NCBI GenBank assembly: GCA_963782045.1
Contig: CAWAIR010000005.1
Location: 183,669-247,668 of the forward strand
Direction of reading: 5' to 3'
From: CAVSRC01 sp963782045
Lineage (GTDB): Bacteria > Pseudomonadota > Alphaproteobacteria > Rhizobiales > Kaistiaceae
DNA length: 64,000 nt
Part shown: positions 41,013-50,002 of the stretch, one piece after another
Numbering within the stretch: the stretch's first letter is position 1
Layout: each line of letters starts with the position of its first letter
The notes under the pieces: generated by a model
Database searches by the model: none
What the model was told of the DNA's origin: nothing
The model's input: the letters and a program-made list of their open reading frames with translations, nothing else
Made by a program: the position numbers and the translations under genes

Positions 41013-42791
41013 ATGGATGGTACCGGACACGAGCAGGTGAGCGCCGCTCCCTACCGGGTGCTCGCCCGCAAGTACCGGCCGCAGAGCTTTGTCGATCTCA
41101 TCGGCCAGGAGCCGATGGTCCGCACGCTGACCAACGCCTTCCACAGCGGCCGCATCGCCCAGGCCTACATGCTCACCGGCGTGCGCGGGGTGGGCAAGAC
41201 CACCACCGCCCGCATCCTCGCCCGCGCCCTCAACTACTCCATCCCCGGCAGGATCGACCAGCCGACCATCGACATGGACGAGATGGGCGAGCACTGCGCC
41301 GCCATCATGGAAGGCCGCCACGTCGACGTCATCGAGATGGACGCCGCCTCGCACACCGGCATCGACGACATCCGCGAGATCATCGAGGCGGTGCGCTACA
41401 AGCCGGCCATCGCCCGCTACAAGGTCTACATCATCGACGAAGTCCACATGCTGTCGAAGGCGGCGTTCAACGGCCTCCTGAAGACGCTTGAGGAGCCGCC
41501 GGAGCACGTCAAGTTCATCTTCGCCACCACCGAGGTGCGCAAGGTTCCGGTCACCGTTCTGTCGCGCTGCCAGCGCTTCGATCTTCGCCGCATCGAGCCG
41601 GGGCCGCTGATCGGCCTGCTCAGGAGCATCATGGAGAAGGAGCAGGTCGCCATCGACGATGGCGCGCTCACCATGGTGGCCCGCGCGGCGGAAGGCTCCG
41701 TCCGCGACGCGCTGTCGATCCTCGATCAGGCCATCGCCCACGCCGCCGGCAAGGTCACGGCGGAAGAGGTGCGCCAGATGCTGGGTCTCGCCGACCGGGC
41801 GCTGGTCATCGACCTCTTCGCGGACGTCATGGGCGGCGATGTGGCCGCCGCGCTCTCCCGGCTGAAGCAGCTCTTCGACGTCGGCGCCGACCCCGCCGTG
41901 GTGCTGGAGGATCTGGCGGCCTTCACCCATTTGGTGACGAGGCTCAAGCTGGCGCCGGGCGCGGCCGAGGACGAGGCGTTGACGGCTGAGGAGCGCGATC
42001 GGGGTAAGGGCTTCGCCGACAAGCTGTCGCTGCGCGCGCTCGCTCGCGCCTGGCAGATGCTGCTCAAGGGCATCGCGGAGACGCGCGAGGCGTCGCGGCC
42101 GTTGGCCGCCGCCGACATGGTCGTCGTGCGCCTGACCCATGCTTCCGACCTGCCGACTCCGGACGAGGCGCTCCGCGCCCTCAAGGGCAACGGCGGCCCA
42201 GGTGTTGCGCCCTCGCCCAGGCCCCCATCGTCCGGCGGGGAAGGCACGCGCATGGCAAGCGCGGCGCCGCTCGCGCGCGCGCCGTCTTCAGCGGGGCGAT
42301 ATCAGGCGACCTCCCGGGCCGCGCCCGCGCCGCAGCCGGCTGCCCGCACCGCGCCGGCGGCGCGCGTCGATACCTTCGCCGACGTGGTGGCGCTCGCCGG
42401 CACCCATCGCGAATTGAGATTGAAGAACGAACTCGAGACCTGCGTTCGCCTCGTCCGCTTCGATCAGGGCCGCATCGAGGTGGCGCTCACCGAGCACGCT
42501 TCGGCCGGCCTTGTCGGCACGCTGGCGAAGAAGCTGGAGGAATGGACCGGCACCCGCTGGATGGTCGCCGTCGCCCGCGAAGGCGGCGGGCCGACGATCG
42601 CCGAAGAGCGGCGGAGCGCCCAGGACCGGCTGGTCGATGACGCCCGCGCCGACCCGCTGGTCGCCGCGGTGTTGCAGACCTTCCCCGGCGCCGAGATCGT
42701 CGACGTGCGCGTCCGCGGCGGCCCTGCCGGACCGGCGCTGGACGACACACTGCCCCCCGCATCCGACGAAACCACCGACGAGGACGACTGA
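41013..42791 (+). CDS. dnaX: DNA polymerase III subunits gamma and tau
   Basis: 592 residues. AAA+ clamp-loader core: LARKYRPQSFVDLIGQ, Walker A GVRGVGKTT, Walker B VYIIDEVHML, sensor 1 FATTEVRKVPVTVLSRCQRFD and sensor 2 GSVRDALSILDQA. The usual CX8CXXCXXC zinc module is largely lost: only one Cys (EHCAAIME) remains, as in other Rhizobiales. The C-terminal tau part has a Pro/Ala linker (residues about 400-450). It loads the sliding clamp and links the polymerase to the helicase. ybaB follows with a 1-base overlap. GTG at 41037 is another possible start. Confidence 0.96.
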   Translation: MDGTGHEQVSAAPYRVLARKYRPQSFVDLIGQEPMVRTLTNAFHSGRIAQAYMLTGVRGVGKTTTARILARALNYSIPGRIDQPTIDMDEMGEHCAAIMEGRHVDVIEMDAASHTGIDDIREIIEAVRYKPAIARYKVYIIDEVHMLSKAAFNGLLKTLEEPPEHVKFIFATTEVRKVPVTVLSRCQRFDLRRIEPGPLIGLLRSIMEKEQVAIDDGALTMVARAAEGSVRDALSILDQAIAHAAGKVTAEEVRQMLGLADRALVIDLFADVMGGDVAAALSRLKQLFDVGADPAVVLEDLAAFTHLVTRLKLAPGAAEDEALTAEERDRGKGFADKLSLRALARAWQMLLKGIAETREASRPLAAADMVVVRLTHASDLPTPDEALRALKGNGGPGVAPSPRPPSSGGEGTRMASAAPLARAPSSAGRYQATSRAAPAPQPAARTAPAARVDTFADVVALAGTHRELRLKNELETCVRLVRFDQGRIEVALTEHASAGLVGTLAKKLEEWTGTRWMVAVAREGGGPTIAEERRSAQDRLVDDARADPLVAAVLQTFPGAEIVDVRVRGGPAGPALDDTLPPASDETTDEDD

Positions 42792-43120
42792 TGGCGTTTG
42801 GCGACCTGATGGGCATGATGAAGCAGGCCAAGGAACTGCAGGAGAAGATGCAGGCCTTGCAGGAGGAAGTGGCCGCCATGGAGGTGGAGGGCACCGCCGG
42901 TGGCGGCCTGGTTTCGGTCGTCATGACGGGCAAGAGCGAGATGAAGCGGCTCGCCATCGACCCATCGCTGATCAAGCCGGAAGAGGCGGAGATCCTCGAG
43001 GACCTGATCGTCGCCGCCGCCAACGACGCTCGCGCCAAGGCGGAACAGCTGCTTGCCGAGAAGATGCGCGCGATGACCGGCGGCCTTCAGCTTCCGCCCG
43101 GCATGAGCCTGCCGTTCTGA
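42791..43120 (+). CDS. ybaB: Nucleoid-associated protein YbaB/EbfC
   Basis: 109 residues, the family length. MMKQAKELQEKMQALQEEVAAMEVEGTAGGGLVSVVMTGKSEMKRLAIDPSL is the characteristic dimerising DNA-binding core, and the C-terminus is LPPGMSLPF. It binds DNA without strong sequence specificity. It overlaps dnaX by one base and would next be followed by recR in the classical dnaX-ybaB-recR operon. Here three other genes have been placed between. Confidence 0.96.
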   Translation: MAFGDLMGMMKQAKELQEKMQALQEEVAAMEVEGTAGGGLVSVVMTGKSEMKRLAIDPSLIKPEEAEILEDLIVAAANDARAKAEQLLAEKMRAMTGGLQLPPGMSLPF

Positions 43121-43641
43121 TGGCTGCCGACCACAGCGACAAGCGCACGCCCTACCGGCTGCCGCAGCCGCCCGAGATGGTCGCCGATCTGGTCGTCGCC
43201 CCGGCGATGCCGCAGGACGAACGCATCTGGGTGCCGCAGGCGGAAAACGTCTGGTTCCGCCCGCTCTGCCTGTCGGTGTCGCAGGGCTACTGGGTCAATC
43301 TGCTGAAAGTGACCCGCTCCGGCGTGCTCTCGCGCCACCGCCACACCAATCCGGTCCACGGCTTCGTGCTCAAGGGCAAGTGGCATTATCTCGAGCATGA
43401 CTGGGTGGCGGAGGCCGGCGGTTATGTCTACGAGCCGCCGGGCGAGACCCACACGCTGGTCGTCCCCGACGATTGCGATGAGATGGTCACGCTCTTCCAG
43501 GTGAACGGCATCATGCTCTACGTCGACCCCGACGGGAGCGCGATCGGCTACGAGGACGTGTTCTCCAAGATCGCCATGTGCCGCAGGCAGTACGAAGCCG
43601 TCGGCCTTGGCGCCGACTATGTCGACAGGTTCATCCGCTAG
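43120..43641 (+). CDS. Cupin protein, 2,4'-dihydroxyacetophenone dioxygenase family
   Basis: 173 residues. The cupin metal site is visible: GVLSRHRHTNPVHGFVLKGKWHYLEHDW (His, His, Glu-equivalent) and YEPPGETHTLVV (final His). The closing AIGYEDVFSKIAMCRRQYEAVGLGADYVDRFIR is typical of this family. It probably uses non-haem iron to cleave an aromatic or ketone substrate, which is not known here. The ATG shares bases with the ybaB stop (TGATG). Confidence 0.82.
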   Translation: MAADHSDKRTPYRLPQPPEMVADLVVAPAMPQDERIWVPQAENVWFRPLCLSVSQGYWVNLLKVTRSGVLSRHRHTNPVHGFVLKGKWHYLEHDWVAEAGGYVYEPPGETHTLVVPDDCDEMVTLFQVNGIMLYVDPDGSAIGYEDVFSKIAMCRRQYEAVGLGADYVDRFIR

Positions 43642-43642
43642 A

Positions 43643-44276
43643 CTAGTTCTTGGTTTTCGCCACCAGCGGATCGAGGATCGCCTCCATCTCCGTCACGTCC
43701 ATGTCGCCCATGTGCTTCTCGCCGTTGATGAAGAAGGTCGGCGTGGCGTTGACGCCGAAGTTGGTCTCGGCGCGCGTGGCGGCATCGATGATCTTCTGGG
43801 CGAGATCGGTCCTGTTGAGACAGGCGACCAGCAACTCGTGGGTGTAGCCGTAAGGCTCGAGCACGGCGATCATCGCGGTCGAGGCGTTGTCGACGAAGGC
43901 CCACTTGCGTTGCTCGTGAAACAGCGTCTGCATGATCGGGAAGAACTGCTTCTCGGGCGCGCAGCGCGCGGCCATCACCCCGCCGAAGGCGATCGCGTCG
44001 AGCGGGAACTCGCGCAGCGCGTAATAGACCTTGCCGGTGTCGATGTATTTGGTCTTCAGGCTGTCGAAGGCCGCCCCGTGGAAATCGGCGCAATGCGGGC
44101 AGGTCAGGGAGACGTACTCGACCATCGTCACCGGTGCGGCGGGGTCGCCCAGCGCCATCTCGGGCAGCGGCCCCGGCGCCATCAGCTTCATGAGGGAGAT
44201 CGAATTCGGCCTTCGCCGGGGCGGCAAATGCCCATGCCGCCGCCAGGAGGCACAGGAAGGGAAGTACTTTGCGCAT
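43643..44276 (-). CDS. DsbA-family thiol:disulfide oxidoreductase, one-base frame break
   Basis: A signal peptide (MRKVLPFLCLLAAAWAFAAPAKAE) is followed, after a one-base correction near 44203, by SISLMKLMAPGPLPEMALGDPAAPVTMVEYVSLTCPHCADFH (the redox-active CPHC). The thioredoxin-fold remainder ends with GVNATPTFFINGEK, which has the cis-Pro, and a helix. It introduces or rearranges disulfides in periplasmic proteins. It is a tandem paralogue of the next gene. The break is most likely a sequence error (GAATTCG for GAATCG). Confidence 0.85.
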
Positions 44277-44377
44277 TGATAGCTCTCGCAAGACAACCCC
44301 CCGCCGCCATCTTCGACCTTTGCCGGCGGGCGGCGCAAGCGGCGAGTTGGCCACCCCCAAGCTAACCCGCGCGGAGG

Positions 44378-45031
44378 CTACTTCTTCGCCTTGGCCACCA
44401 GCGGATCGAGGATCGCCTCCATGCCCGCCACGTCCATCTCGCCGACGTGCTTCTCGCCGTTGATGAAGAAGGTCGGCGTGGCATCGACCCCGAACGATTT
44501 CTGCGCGGTTTGGGCGATCTGGTTGATGCCATCGGCGATCTTGGTGTCCTTCAGGCAGTCCTCGAAGGATTTCTGGGTGAAGCCGAAGGGGATGAGTTCC
44601 TTGACCAGCGCCGGTTCCGGGTTGTTGACGTAGGCCCAATTGTCCTGGTCGTGGAACAGCGCCTCGATGATCGGGAAGAACTTGTCCTTTGGCGCGCAGC
44701 GCGCTGCCATGGAGGCGGCGAAGGCGAGTTCATCGAGCGGGAACTCGCGGAATACGAAATAGACCTTGCCGGTGTCGATGTAATTCGTCTTCAGCGTCGG
44801 GAAGACGTCCCGGGTGAACCGGCCGCAATGCGGGCAGGTCATCGAGGCATATTCGACGATCGTCACCGGCGCGCTCGGCTGGCCGAGGGCCATGTCGGGC
44901 AGGGGGCCGGGTGCCATCAGCTTCATGATGGAGACCGGTGCGTCCGGTGCGTCCGGCGCGGCCTGCGCGAACGCCGCCGGCGCCCAGGCAGCGACCAGGA
45001 GACAGACGAAGGCTGCGAGATATCTGCGCAT
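44378..45031 (-). CDS. DsbA-family thiol:disulfide oxidoreductase
   Basis: 217 residues, intact. Signal peptide to AFA, then SIMKLMAPGPLPDMALGQPSAPVTIVEYASMTCPHCGRFTRDVFPTLK with the CPHC active site, and the cis-Pro loop GVDATPTFFINGEKHVGEMD. This DsbA branch with the MKLMAPGPLPDMALG lead is common in Rhizobiales, often near chromosome-segregation genes. It acts in the periplasm. It is divergent from recR. Confidence 0.92.
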   Translation of the reverse strand: MRRYLAAFVCLLVAAWAPAAFAQAAPDAPDAPVSIMKLMAPGPLPDMALGQPSAPVTIVEYASMTCPHCGRFTRDVFPTLKTNYIDTGKVYFVFREFPLDELAFAASMAARCAPKDKFFPIIEALFHDQDNWAYVNNPEPALVKELIPFGFTQKSFEDCLKDTKIADGINQIAQTAQKSFGVDATPTFFINGEKHVGEMDVAGMEAILDPLVAKAKK

Positions 45032-45158
45032 GAACGGCTCTCTGATGACATGAACGCCCTACTCTCGGCGACCTTGTAACATGGAACGCTTGCCGCGTGT
45101 TGACAGGGGGCCCATCCGGCCGTTTGTGACGGGCAAGCAACCAGGGTTACCCGATTCC

Positions 45159-45764
45159 ATGCCCCGTTCCGTCACCGGACCCGAGATCGAGCGCCTGATC
45201 CAGCTACTCGCCAAGCTGCCCGGGCTGGGGCCGCGCTCGGCCCGCCGCGCCGCGCTGCACCTGGTCAAGAAGAAGGACGAACTGCTGGCGCCGCTCGCCG
45301 GCGCCATGCAGGTGGCGCTGGAGCGGGTGGTGGTCTGCTCCACCTGCGGCAACGTCGATACCACAGACCCCTGCACCATCTGCGCCGACCCGCGCCGCGA
45401 GGAGGGGATGATCGTCGTGGTCGAGGACGTCGCCGACCTGTGGGCGCTGGAGCGCGCCGGCGCGCTCAACGCCCGCTACCATGTGCTCGGCGGCGCGCTG
45501 TCGCCGCTCGATGGCGTCGGCCCGGACGATCTCGGCATCGACAAGCTGGTCGCCCGCGTCGCCGAGGGCGGCGTGCGCGAGGTCATCCTCGCGGTCAACG
45601 CCACCGTCGAGGGCCAGACCACCGCCCATTACATCATGGACCGGCTCGCCGGCCTCGACGTGAAGGTTTCACGGCTCGCCCACGGGGTTCCCGTCGGCGG
45701 CGAGCTCGATTATCTCGACGAGGGCACACTGTCGGCGGCGATCCGCCAGCGCACGCCGTTCTAG
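45159..45764 (+). CDS. recR: Recombination mediator RecR
   Basis: 201 residues, exactly the E. coli length. N-terminal helix-hairpin-helix LIQLLAKLPGLGPRSARRAALHLV, zinc finger CSTCGNVDTTDPCTICADPRR and the Toprim domain VVVEDVADLWALERAGALNARYHVLGGALSPLDGVGPDDLGI follow in order. It loads RecA with RecFO at gaps. The ATG at 45159 gives the conserved opening; a further upstream ATG (45081) adds an unrelated leader. Confidence 0.96.
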   Translation: MPRSVTGPEIERLIQLLAKLPGLGPRSARRAALHLVKKKDELLAPLAGAMQVALERVVVCSTCGNVDTTDPCTICADPRREEGMIVVVEDVADLWALERAGALNARYHVLGGALSPLDGVGPDDLGIDKLVARVAEGGVREVILAVNATVEGQTTAHYIMDRLAGLDVKVSRLAHGVPVGGELDYLDEGTLSAAIRQRTPF

Positions 45765-45779
45765 CAACAGGGGGAAGAC

Positions 45780-46379
45780 ATGGACGTGACGATCCTCGAC
45801 GCGGTCTATGCCTATTGGTTCGGCGACCTCAAGGCGTGGGACGAGCAGCCCGACGATGAGCGGCGCAGGGACTGGTTCCGCCCGACCCCCGAGATCGATG
45901 CCCATATCCGCGACACCTGGGGAGTGGCCACTATCGCCGCCCGCGATACCGCCTGGAACCTCGCGGCGCTCACCCGTCGCCAGCAGGTCGGCTTGATCGT
46001 CCTGCTTGACCAGTTCCCCCGCCAGATCCACCGCGACAGCGGCGAGGCCTTCGCCTGCGATGCGGCGGCGCTTGCCATCGCCCGCGCGCTCATAGGCAAC
46101 TGGCGCCGCTCCTTCGTGGTCGAGCAGACCTTCGTCATGCTGCCATTTGAACACAGTGAAGATGTCGCCGATCAGGACATGTCGGTGAAGCTCTATGCCG
46201 ATCGCGCGCTGGAAGTGCCGCCCGGGCATTTGGAGAGCGCCCGCGAACAGCTCGACTACGCCACCAGGCACCGCGACATCATCCGCAAGTTCGGCCGCTT
46301 CCCCCACCGCAACGCCGTGCTCGGCCGCGAATCGACGCCGGAGGAGCTCGAATTCCTCAAGGGCGGCAGGGGGTTCTAG
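45780..46379 (+). CDS. DUF924 family protein
   Basis: 199 residues. The DUF924 pattern is plain: YWFG near the start, WDEQPDDERRRDWFRPTPEIDAHIRDTW, LIVLLDQFPRQIHRDSGEAFACDAAALAIA, FVMLPFEHSEDVADQDMSV and FGRFPHRNAVLGRESTPEELEFL. The family is widespread, all-helical (TPR-like) and of unknown biochemical role. A GGGGAAG ribosome site precedes the ATG, 15 bases after the recR stop. Confidence 0.9.
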   Translation: MDVTILDAVYAYWFGDLKAWDEQPDDERRRDWFRPTPEIDAHIRDTWGVATIAARDTAWNLAALTRRQQVGLIVLLDQFPRQIHRDSGEAFACDAAALAIARALIGNWRRSFVVEQTFVMLPFEHSEDVADQDMSVKLYADRALEVPPGHLESAREQLDYATRHRDIIRKFGRFPHRNAVLGRESTPEELEFLKGGRGF

Positions 46380-46394
46380 GTTCGACGCGACGGC

Positions 46395-46564
46395 GCCCTG
46401 CGGCACATGAACCCTCCCCTAGAGGGAGGGTCAAAACCGCGAAGCGGTTTTGGGGAGGGGCCTGGGCGCATCTGCAAACACACCCCCCGAAATCGCTGAC
46501 GCGATTTCGACCTCCCCTCAAGGGTGGAGGTTGGGCGCCGCGCCCTCGGCAGGCGCAGAAGCCC
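46395..46564. repeat. Two palindromic repeats between DUF924 and rmuC genes
   Basis: 46408-46472 reads CCCTCCCCTAGAGGGAGGG, then AAAACCGCGAAGCGGTTTT, then GGGGAGGGG. 46484-46545 reads CCCCCCGAAATCGCTGACGCGATTTCGACCTCCCC plus AAGGGTGGAGG. Both share the outer C-rich/G-rich arms of the window's repeat family and have a different inner stem each. They lie between convergent genes and probably act as terminators. Confidence 0.65.
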
Positions 46565-47735
46565 CTACACTTCCTCGAACGCCGAGAACGGCAGTTGCGC
46601 CGCGCCGCGCGGCTCTGCGGCCGGCCGCGCCGCCGCCGGGGGCGCCTCGGCTGACGCCTCCCCGTTCGCCACCTCGACCGCCGCGATCTTCTCGCCGCGG
46701 CCGGTGATCTTGCGGCTGGAGACGAGGATGTCGTCGATGTCCTTGTTGGCCTGTTTGAAGTGGACGTCGAGCTTGCGCACGCGGTCGTCGAGGCGGCCGA
46801 CGTCGTCCATCAGCTTGGCGACCTCCTGCTGGATGATGTGCGCCTGCTCGCGCATGCGTGCGTCGCGGAGCAGCGACATCACCACCTGGATCGACAGCAT
46901 CAGCAACGACGGCGAGACGATCACCACCCGCGTCCGGTGCGCCCGCTGGACGATGTCCTCGTAGTGCTCGTGGATGTCGAAGAAGATCGATTCCGACGGC
47001 ACGAACATGAAGGCGGTGTCCTGCGTCTCGCCGGTGACCAGATAGCGCTCGGCGATGTCCTGGACGTGCTTGGTGGTGTCGCGGCGGAACTGACTCTCCG
47101 CCGCCTTCAGCGCCTCCGGCGTCTCTGCCGCGCGGATGGCGTTCCACCCCTCCAGCGGGAACTTGGCGTCGATCACCAGGCTCGGCCCGCCATTGGGGAA
47201 GAGGATCAGGCAGTCCGGCCGGTTGCCGTTGGAAAGCGTCGCCTGGAAGGCATAGCCCGATCGTCGGCAGCCCGTCGCGCACGATCGCTTCCATGCGCGC
47301 CTGGCCGAAGGCGCCGCGCGTCTGCTTGTTGGCGAGGATCTGCTGCAATTCGACCACCTGGGTCGAAAGGTCGGTGATCGTCCGCTGCGCCTTGTCGATC
47401 ACCGCCAGCCGCTCGCCGAGCTTGGCGAGGCTCTCATGCGTGCCGCGCGCGGTCTCGCTCATCGACTGGCCGACCCGGTGGCCGAAGCCGTCGAGCCGGT
47501 CGGAGAGGCCGCGCACCTGCCCGGTGATCTCGCTTTGGTGATGGCGAAGCTCCGCCAGCCCCGCCGCGATGCCGTCGTCGCGGACCAATTCCAGCACCGC
47601 CACCCGCCCGGCGGCCCTGCGCCAGGCGAAAAAGGTGACCGCGAGCAGAACGAGCAGAAGTGCCGCCGCGCCGCCGGCAACGAGCGTGGCGCCGGTGACC
47701 GTGAAATCGCCGAACTGGGAGGTGGGCCCGAACAT
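46565..47735 (-). CDS. rmuC: DNA recombination protein RmuC, one-base frame break
   Basis: A membrane anchor (residues 15-37) is followed by a coiled region (RHHQSEITGQVRGLSDRLDGFG...). After a one-base correction near 47256 (DGLPTIGYAFQ) comes the nuclease-like domain: LVIDAKFPLEGWNAIRAAE, TAFMFVPSESIFFDIHEHYEDI and a coiled C-terminus. The DAKFPLE and MFVPSE motifs are diagnostic of RmuC, which limits DNA inversions. Uncorrected, the two halves are in different frames. Confidence 0.87.
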
Positions 47736-47775
47736 CCGCCCACCATAGCGCGATTCGGTCCACAAGTACAAAACA

Positions 47776-47973
47776 GGAACGGACATGGCGGCCCGGTCGT
47801 CGCTCGGCCGCCTCCTCCTCCAGCCGCCTCGGGTGCTTGGGCCTGCGCGCCGGCCGCCGCAGCCGCTCGGGTCGCTTCACCGCCTTCTCGCGGAACAGCG
47901 GCGAGCTGAGCGCGCGGGCGACCGGATTGCGCTTCCGCTTCGGCGCGGCGCCGGCCTTCCGCTGTCTCACCAT
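47776..47973 (-). CDS. Small basic protein, possibly ArfA-like ribosome-rescue factor; end uncertain
   Basis: From the ATG at 47973: MVRQRKAGAAPKRKRNPVAR then ALSSPLFREKAVKRPERLRRPARRPKHPRR. The PVARALSSPLFREK segment recalls the ArfA core ([22 protein letters not shown]...). No stop codon follows in any frame before the rmuC start, so the 3' end given is arbitrary. ArfA genes in other bacteria are themselves made from cut, stop-less messages, which would fit, but a base error hiding a stop is as likely. The assignment is tentative. Confidence 0.4.
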
Positions 47974-48030
47974 GACGATCCTGCCTCGAAAGCGTTGACC
48001 CGGACGGGCTTCCTCTCATATCTGAAGCGC

Positions 48031-48572
48031 GTGTCAAAGCTCGATATCATCACCCTGCCGGACCGCAAGCTGCGCCTGACCAGCGACCCCGTCGAACGGG
48101 TCGACGACGACCTGCGCAAGTTCATGGATTCCATGCTGGAGACCATGTACGAGGCGCCCGGCATCGGGCTTGCCGCCATCCAGGTCGGCGTGCCGCGCCG
48201 CGTCATCACCATCGATGTCGCCCAGCGCGAGGAGGGCGAGGAGGCCAAGCCCAATCCGCTCTTCCTGGTCAATCCGCGAGATCCTGTGGCGCTCCGACGA
48301 CGTCGCCGTGGCGGAAGAAGGCTGCCTGTCGATCCCGGAATATTTCGCCGAGGTCGAGCGGCCGGCGCAGGTCCGCGTCGCCTATCTCGACCGCGACGGC
48401 AAGCCGCCAGGAGGTCGAGGCCGACGGCATGCTCGCCGTCGTCCTCCAGCACGAGATCGACCATCTCGACGGCAAGCTGTTCATCGACCTGCTGTCGAAG
48501 CTGAAGCGCGACATGGTGATCAAGAAGTTCACCAAGCAGGCCAAGATCGGCGGCAAGCCGCCGGCGTTGTAG
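48031..48572 (+). CDS. def: Peptide deformylase, two one-base frame breaks
   Basis: Starting with GTG (SKLDIITLPDRKLRLTSDPV), the three deformylase motifs are all present: GIGLAAIQVG, EEGCLSIPEYFAEV (metal Cys) and LQHEIDHLDGKLFID (metal His pair and catalytic Glu). They fall in three frames because of one extra base near 48275 (NPEILW) and one near 48407 (GKPQEVEADG). It removes the formyl group from nascent proteins and is essential, so the breaks are almost surely sequence errors. fmt follows nearby, as usual. Confidence 0.9.
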
Positions 48573-48713
48573 AAACCCGTCGCGTCCCGGCGTGCTCCGG
48601 CCGCGCCCGGTCCCACGACACAGCCACGTTTCGGCCACAATGCGGCGGCCTTGATTGGCGTGGGGCCGGGGCGATGCCACGGCTTTGTCAGGCAGGAACT
48701 GAGGAGAGCTGAC

Positions 48714-48974
48714 ATGAGAAGGACAATGATGGCCATGGCGGCCGTATCGGCCCTCAGCCTCGGCATTGCGGGCTGCACTACGCACCGAAGGCGCGCTGAG
48801 CGGCGCCGTGTCGGCGCCGCGCTCGGCGGCGTCGCCACCAATTCGGTCGGCGGCGCCATCATCGGTGCCGGCATCGGCGCGCTCGCCGGCGCGGTGATGG
48901 TCAACCACCAGAACAACGGCTGGTGCACCTACCGCTATCACGGCAGGCTCTATCGCGACCGCTGCCGCTACTAG
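48714..48974 (+). CDS. Glycine-zipper lipoprotein
   Basis: 86 residues as read. The lipoprotein signal ends in LGIAGC. A glycine-zipper segment GAALGGVATNSVGGAIIGAGIGALAGAVMV follows, and a short tail has two cysteines. Between 48783 and 48822 the frame gives an odd Arg-rich stretch (HRRRAERRRV). The other frame there reads TEGALSGAVS, which restores a continuous zipper, so a +1 and a -1 error probably flank it. Such proteins sit in the outer membrane and are of unknown function. Confidence 0.75.
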   Translation: MRRTMMAMAAVSALSLGIAGCTTHRRRAERRRVGAALGGVATNSVGGAIIGAGIGALAGAVMVNHQNNGWCTYRYHGRLYRDRCRY

Positions 48975-49072
48975 CCGGCCGCCTGCCATCGCATCTGCTG
49001 CCGGCGCGCCCCGCGCGCCGGCGTCATGCCTGAGCCTTGCCGCTGGGCCGAGGGGGCGCTATGCCGCGCCCC

Positions 49073-50000
49073 ATGCGTATCGCCTTCTTCGGAACCCCGG
49101 ATTTCGCCGTCCCCACGCTCACCGAGATCATCGGCCAGGGACATGAGGTCGCCGCCGTCTACACCCAGCCGCCGCGCGCCGCCGGCCGCGGCATGGCCGA
49201 GCGCAAGTCGCCGGTGCATGAGGTCGCCGAGCGCTTCGGCCTGCCGGTGTTCACGCCCGACGCGCCTCGAACCGAGGGCGAGGCGGAGCGTTTCGCCGCG
49301 CTCGGCGTCGATGTCGGCGTCGTCGCCGCCTATGGCCAGATCCTGCCGCAAGGCCTTCCTCGACGCGCCGGCCCGATGGCTGCCTCAACCTGCACGGCTC
49401 GCTGCTGCCGCGCTGGCGCGGCGCCGCGCCGGTCGCCCGCGCCATCATGGCCGGCGACGCCGAGACCGGCGTCATGGTCATGCGCATGGAGGAGGGGCTC
49501 GATACCGGCCCGGTCGCCATGAGCGAGCGCATCGCGATTCTGCCCGACGCCACCGCCGGCGAGGTGGCGGCGACGCTTGCCGCGCTCGGCGCCGACCTCA
49601 TGGTGCGCGCGCTCGCCGCGCTGTCGCGCGGCGTCCTCGCCTTCACCCCGCAGGCCGAGGAGGGCGTCACCTACGCCAAGAAGCTCGACAACGCCGAGAC
49701 CCGCATCGACTGGTCGCGCCCGGCGGCGGAGGTCCACAACCACATCCGCGGCCTGTCGCCCTTCCCCGGCGCCTGGTGCGATGCCGATTTCGGCAAGGGG
49801 CCGGAGCGGGTCAAGGTGCTGCGCTCGACGCTTGCCGAAGGCGCCGGCGCGCCCGGCGCCGTGCTCGACGACGGCCTGACCATCGCCTGCGGCTCCGGCG
49901 CCGTCCGGTTGACGCGAGGTGCAGCGCGCGGGGAAGAGCGCGGTCAGCGCCGCCGGAGTTCCTGCGCGGCCTGCACGCGCCGCTTGTCCGCCTCGGCTGA
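49073..50000 (+). CDS. fmt: Methionyl-tRNA formyltransferase, four one-base frame breaks
   Basis: MRIAFFGTPDFAVPTLTEII, YTQPPRAAGRG, the catalytic region (VVAAYGQILP, LNLHGSLLPRWRGAAPVARAI with Asn and His), MRMEEGLDTGP and the C-terminal OB-like domain are all present. One-base breaks near 49351, 49371, 49914 and 49955 split it. Removing one base at each gives an uninterrupted Fmt ending in FLRGLHAPLVRLG. It formylates initiator Met-tRNA. The ATG at 49073 gives the conserved start; one at 49061 is also possible. Confidence 0.9.
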
Positions 50001-50002
50001 CG

